Source: Hyphomonas sp.
GTDB lineage: Bacteria; Pseudomonadota; Alphaproteobacteria; Caulobacterales; Hyphomonadaceae
Direction: 5' to 3'
Assembly: GCF_016125515.1 (NCBI RefSeq)
Contig: NZ_WGLO01000005.1
Location: 62,001-126,000 of the forward strand
Length of the DNA: 64,000 nt
Below the pieces are notes generated by a model that made no database searches, was not told the origin of the DNA, and worked only from the letters and a program-made list of their open reading frames with translations. The translations under genes and the position numbers were made by a program. The first letter of the stretch is position 1. Every line of letters starts with the position of its first letter. Positions 60,779 through 64,000 of this stretch are shown here, piece after piece.

Positions 60779-61531
60779 TCAGTTGGGCGCGCCGGCGAGG
60801 TTTGTCGCGAGCTGCGAGAAGGTGCACATTGGCAGGCGTTGGTTGGCGGGCAGGCGGGTCGTGAGCGAGCCGCAGGCGCCTTCGAAGTCGGCTTCGTCGA
60901 AGCCCTTCACCGATTGCAGGTTTGCGCCGGGAAAGCGGGCATCGCGGAAGGACGCGCCGGTCACGTCTGCGCCGGCCATCCGGGCGTCGGTGAAGATCGC
61001 GCCGTTGAAGATCGCGCCGCGCAGGTTGGCGCGGTCGAATACGGCGCCCGTAAAGTTGGCGGTCGACAAGTCAGCGTTTTCGAGCCGGGCGATGATCAGC
61101 TCGGCCTGTTCGAAGTTGGCGCCGACCATGACGGCGTCCTGCAGGCTGGCGCCGTGCATCAGGGCGCGGCGGAAATCGGCGCCCGAGGCTTTGATGCCCT
61201 GCAGGCGCGTGCCGGCGAACACGCCGTCCGCGAGCTTGGCATTGGTGAGGACGGCGCCGCGCATGTCAGCGCCGGTCAGATCTGCGCGCTCGAAGTTCAC
61301 GCCGACGGCCTGCACGCCGCGCATGACCGAATAGTCGAGCTTGGCTTCGGAATAGTTGGCGCCGGAGAGCGTCCAGCCGGTCAGGTTGCGGCCTGAAAGG
61401 TCGCAGGTGGCACAGGTGCCGACATAGCTGGGAGACCAGGCAACCGGCTGGCCCTGTGCGAAGGCGCCCGGTGCGGTGAAGGCGGCGAATGCACCCGCCA
61501 GTGAAAGGAGACGCAGATTCAGATTGTCCAT
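60779..61531 (-). CDS. Exported pentapeptide-repeat protein
   Basis: 250 residues. ATG 61531 gives the signal peptide LRLLSLAGAFAAFTAPGAFAQG. CATCDLSGRNLTGW opens a run of about 25 pentapeptide repeats of the A(D/N)LxX type (GANYSEAKLDYS, RADLTGADMRGAVLTNAKL, ADLSTANFTGAVFDRANLRGAIFNGAIF). These form a right-handed quadrilateral beta-helix. Two cysteine pairs, CATC near the start and C..C near the end, may form disulfides. Periplasmic role unknown; not a gyrase-protecting cytoplasmic Qnr type, because it is exported. Confidence 0.9.
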   Translation of the reverse strand: MDNLNLRLLSLAGAFAAFTAPGAFAQGQPVAWSPSYVGTCATCDLSGRNLTGWTLSGANYSEAKLDYSVMRGVQAVGVNFERADLTGADMRGAVLTNAKLADGVFAGTRLQGIKASGADFRRALMHGASLQDAVMVGANFEQAELIIARLENADLSTANFTGAVFDRANLRGAIFNGAIFTDARMAGADVTGASFRDARFPGANLQSVKGFDEADFEGACGSLTTRLPANQRLPMCTFSQLATNLAGAPN

Positions 61532-61565
61532 GAGACTCGGAATAGACCTTTCCCGATATTCCCTA

Positions 61566-61588
61566 AACTGAACAAACTGTAAGAACTG
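61566..61588. repeat. Three AACTG units every 9 bp upstream of the pentapeptide-repeat gene
   Basis: AACTG begins at 61566, 61575 and 61584, a strict 9-nt period, 35-57 nt upstream of the start codon (which is on the complement strand). The array is in promoter position. A tandem-binding regulator is possible, but three short units could be chance. Confidence 0.4.
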
Positions 61589-61644
61589 TAAATGCGACAC
61601 GACTGTTGCCAGAAAGCAATAAGACTGGACGGAACGTCATGAAT

Positions 61645-61661
61645 TTCGCGTGAGACGCGAA
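61645..61661. promoter_or_regulatory. 7-bp dyad between the NrdJ-like and pentapeptide-repeat genes
   Basis: TTCGCGT-GAG-ACGCGAA is a perfect inverted repeat with a 3-nt centre, 29 nt past the NrdJ-like stop and 114 nt before the pentapeptide-repeat start. It could be a weak terminator or an operator. No T-run follows on the complement strand. Confidence 0.35.
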
Positions 61662-61690
61662 CACCATGCCATGCTCGTTCGCGCAACAGG

Positions 61691-63934
61691 CTATTGGCTC
61701 GCCCGGCTTTCCTCTCCGCACGTGTCGCAGGCCATGTGGCCGTCGGGGCCGGCTTCGAACAGGGTGAAGCTGCCGCAGGACGGGCAGGCCTGGGACAGGT
61801 AAGTCGGTGAAAGATCTCGGGTTTCTCCGGCGGCGGGCTCCTCGGCGGCCTTTTCGGCCCGGCGGGTGCCGAGGATGACGATGTTGTCCGGCAGCTGGCC
61901 GCGCGAGAAGCCGCGCGAGATGAACTGCGCCGCTTCGCTGGTGAAGGCCGCGGTCTCGCCGCGCGTGGCGTCGCCGGCGCCGCGGCCGAGACCGTCATGT
62001 GTGACGTCAGCTTCGGCGAGGTCGTCGCGGCCCAGATAGGAAACGGCGAGTTCCCGGAAGATGTAGTCGAGGATCGAGGTGGCATTGGTGATCCGGTCGT
62101 TGCCGGTCACCGCGCCTGCCGGCTCGAACCGGGTGAACACGAAGGCGTCGGCATATTCCTCTAGCGGCACGCCGTATTGCAGGCCCAGGGAAACCGAGAT
62201 GGCGAAATTGTTCATCAGGCTGCGGAAAGCGGCGCCTTCCTTGTGCATGTCGATGAAAATCTCGCCGAGGCTGCCATCGTCGAATTCGCCGGTGTGCAGG
62301 TAGACCTTGTGGCCGCCGACCGTGGCTTTCTGGATGTAGCCCTTGCGGCGGTCCGGCAGGCGGGTGCGGCGCACGCGGGGGGCTTCCTCCGACAGGGCGG
62401 GCAGGTCGGGCAGGGCTTCGGCATCCTCGACGATCTCTTCGGCCAGCGAGACGATCTGCTCCATCCGCAGCCGCAGGTCTTCAGAAGGCGGCGCGCGGTG
62501 GCCGGTCATCAGCGCAGACAGGCCCGCCGCCATCGCGGCTTCGGCGAGTTCGAGCCCGTCGGCGGACGGCGCGCGCAGCATGCCCATGCCGCCGAGTGCT
62601 TTGGAGGTGGCGGCGGTGAAGCGGATCTCGGCATCGGCGCTGACATTCAGCGAAAGGCCAGCGGCAGCGAGGCCCTTGCCGGCGATCTCGTCGATGGCGC
62701 CGTCGATGGCGAGTTCGGCTGCCGCGATGTCTTTCTTGGAGAAGCCGACCGCAGACAGCAGCGCCTTGCCGTCGGAGTCGAAACGCTCGGGCGAGAGCTT
62801 GAGGTCGTTGATGATGATCTCGTCGCCGAGCACCCAGCGGGAGAAGGCGGCGCTCAGCGGCAGGCCGTCGCCAATGGCGCGCGTCACGCGCTCGATGGCT
62901 TCGTCGGTGAAGCCCCGGTCGCGCAGGCGGGTGCGGCCGAGGGCGGAGTCGAGGTCGTGCTCACCGGCCTGGGAGAGGCGGTCGAGCAGGGCGGGCAGGT
63001 GCTCGGGCGCGCGGCGGGCGAGGCCGAGGCGGGCGGCGCGGCTGAGGCTGGGCGCATCTTCCCCGTAGGCCAGCACGGTGCGCACCGGCGCGGCGCCTTC
63101 GCTTTCGCATTCGGGCAGCACGGCGGCCATGTCGCGCAGCGGCAGCAAGGCGAGCTGGCAGGCGCGGCGGCCGCTGGCCTTCATCGCCTCCAGGCCCAGC
63201 AGGCGGCCCTGGGCGGCGGGGAAGGCGGCGCCGGTAGCGGATGACTTGATCAGGGCAGCGAGTGCGGCGCCGACCGCGACACCGGCCTCCGAGGCATAGT
63301 CGAGCCCCAGTGACAGGACCGCAGCGCCAAGCCCGGCAACGACCAGCATGCCTTCGCCCAGATCGCGCGCGGCGGCGTCGACGGCTGCGACCAGGTAATC
63401 GGCTTCGAGCCCGCCGGGACCGATGGCCTGGGCTACATCCAGCACGCGGCAGCGGGTGCCGGCTTCGGGCAGGGCGCCGCGCATCAGGTGGATTTCGGCG
63501 CCCTCTTCCAGTGCCGCGAGCAGCGCGTCAGACAGAGCCGCGTCGATGTGGCCCGCATCGAACACGCCGGGGCGCGGCGAGGGGGTGCTGACGGCAGCGG
63601 CGCGCAGGGACGCGGCGGTCTTCAGGATGCCGCCCGGCTGGCGCAGGGCCTCTTCCAGCACGTCCTGCGGCAGGCCGGCGGCGAGGGCTTCGGCCAGTTC
63701 GGCGTTCTTTGGCGCGTCGCCCAGGCGTTCCAGCATTTCTGCGGTGGCGAGCTGGGAAACACCCAGAAGGTTCGCCGCGGACCAGGCGGCCCGGACATCG
63801 CGCAGGGCCGCGGCCGTCAGCGGCTGGGGCAGGCGCCCGGCAGAGCGCAGCACGTCCCTCAGCCGGATTTCCGGAGACAGCAAGCCGTCCGATTCGGCCG
63901 CTTCGAGTAGGTCATTCTGGGATTTCGCTGCCAT
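61691..63934 (-). CDS. NrdJ-derived TSCPD-domain protein without a recognisable RNR catalytic barrel
   Basis: 747 residues. The C-terminal third matches the end of B12-dependent ribonucleotide reductase: [79 protein letters not shown], and a zinc-type tail with CPSCGS and CDTCG. The middle part ([38 protein letters not shown]) also resembles NrdJ. The N-terminal half is Ala-rich and shows no NxCxE radical motif, so it is probably not a reductase. It is far shorter than NrdJ (about 1200 residues). An accessory or regulatory role is inference. Confidence 0.75.
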   Translation of the reverse strand: MAAKSQNDLLEAAESDGLLSPEIRLRDVLRSAGRLPQPLTAAALRDVRAAWSAANLLGVSQLATAEMLERLGDAPKNAELAEALAAGLPQDVLEEALRQPGGILKTAASLRAAAVSTPSPRPGVFDAGHIDAALSDALLAALEEGAEIHLMRGALPEAGTRCRVLDVAQAIGPGGLEADYLVAAVDAAARDLGEGMLVVAGLGAAVLSLGLDYASEAGVAVGAALAALIKSSATGAAFPAAQGRLLGLEAMKASGRRACQLALLPLRDMAAVLPECESEGAAPVRTVLAYGEDAPSLSRAARLGLARRAPEHLPALLDRLSQAGEHDLDSALGRTRLRDRGFTDEAIERVTRAIGDGLPLSAAFSRWVLGDEIIINDLKLSPERFDSDGKALLSAVGFSKKDIAAAELAIDGAIDEIAGKGLAAAGLSLNVSADAEIRFTAATSKALGGMGMLRAPSADGLELAEAAMAAGLSALMTGHRAPPSEDLRLRMEQIVSLAEEIVEDAEALPDLPALSEEAPRVRRTRLPDRRKGYIQKATVGGHKVYLHTGEFDDGSLGEIFIDMHKEGAAFRSLMNNFAISVSLGLQYGVPLEEYADAFVFTRFEPAGAVTGNDRITNATSILDYIFRELAVSYLGRDDLAEADVTHDGLGRGAGDATRGETAAFTSEAAQFISRGFSRGQLPDNIVILGTRRAEKAAEEPAAGETRDLSPTYLSQACPSCGSFTLFEAGPDGHMACDTCGEESRASQ

Positions 63935-64000
63935 GATGGGGTTCCGCGCCGAATCAGTTCAGCAGAGGGTGCCTTGGGCCCGCCCGTGCCGCAACCCTGT

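Noticed and set aside
61570-61586. GAAC-N9-GAAC as an alphaproteobacterial SOS box
   Set aside because: The LexA site in this group is GTTC/GAAC with 7 nt between the halves; the spacing here is 9, and the pair is explained by the AACTG array.
63935-64000. Second cobalamin riboswitch before the NrdJ-like gene
   Set aside because: No B12 box or GCCGGT..ATCCGGC element is seen in the 66 nt available; more upstream sequence is outside the window.

Overview
This is 64 kb of GC-rich bacterial chromosome with ordinary, mostly core, gene content. The gene families and their order point to an aerobic alphaproteobacterium of the Caulobacterales/Hyphomonadaceae type (Hyphomonas- or Henriciella-like). 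The clues are the split pntAA-pntAB-pntB transhydrogenase, the bamE / ubiquinol-cytochrome c chaperone / plsX-fabH-ihfA-merR block, the hdaA-ppk1-ppx-rnd-aspS block, a cpaBCDEF-tadBC pilus operon and a proton-pumping pyrophosphatase. The species name is inference; no rRNA gene is present. I see no prophage, insertion sequence, integrase, CRISPR array or toxin-antitoxin pair.

Layout. 1-5.9 kb is catabolic: a formylglycine-generating enzyme cut by the window edge, the sulfatase it would mature, a haloalkane dehalogenase, a kynureninase, and a divergent lipoprotein hydrolase of the kynurenine-formamidase type. 5.9-7.7 kb is folP-folB-folK. 7.7-11.1 kb is the transhydrogenase operon with an extra NTF2-like gene inside it. 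11.1-16.6 kb holds an SDR, then a cobalamin riboswitch and a tightly coupled btuB-btuF-btuC-btuD import operon. 16.6-20.6 kb holds a polyprenyl-phosphate sugar transferase, a small membrane protein, galU, a possible small RNA, a threonine/serine dehydratase and a PPP-type phosphatase. 20.8-27.8 kb is the Tad pilus assembly operon, with an unusually short CpaD. 27.8-32.1 kb is accA, thiL and hppA.

32.1-36.4 kb is bamE, the cytochrome bc1 chaperone, plsX, fabH, ihfA, a MerR regulator and tRNA-Pro(GGG). 36.4-40.6 kb holds a DEDD exonuclease, an S9 peptidase, msrB, a MaoC hydratase and a small membrane protein. 40.6-49.7 kb is accessory metabolism: a class V aminotransferase coupled to a GH1 beta-glucosidase, an acyl-CoA synthetase, a coupled fatty acid hydroxylase/NTF2/GNAT trio, a crotonase, a PncC-like amidase, an MDR reductase and a small acetyltransferase. 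49.8-60.1 kb is purM-purN, a DUF2066 protein, hdaA, ppk1-ppx, rnd and aspS. 60.1-64 kb holds a structured leader before a small acidic protein, a pentapeptide-repeat protein, and a 747-residue protein that carries only the C-terminal part of a B12-dependent ribonucleotide reductase.

The best candidates for something not yet described are that NrdJ-like protein without a recognisable catalytic barrel (61691-63934), the multi-hairpin leader at 60152-60329, the NTF2-like gene inside the pnt operon, the minimal CpaD, and the stem-plus-terminator unit after galU. All calls come from reading the sequence; no database search was run.
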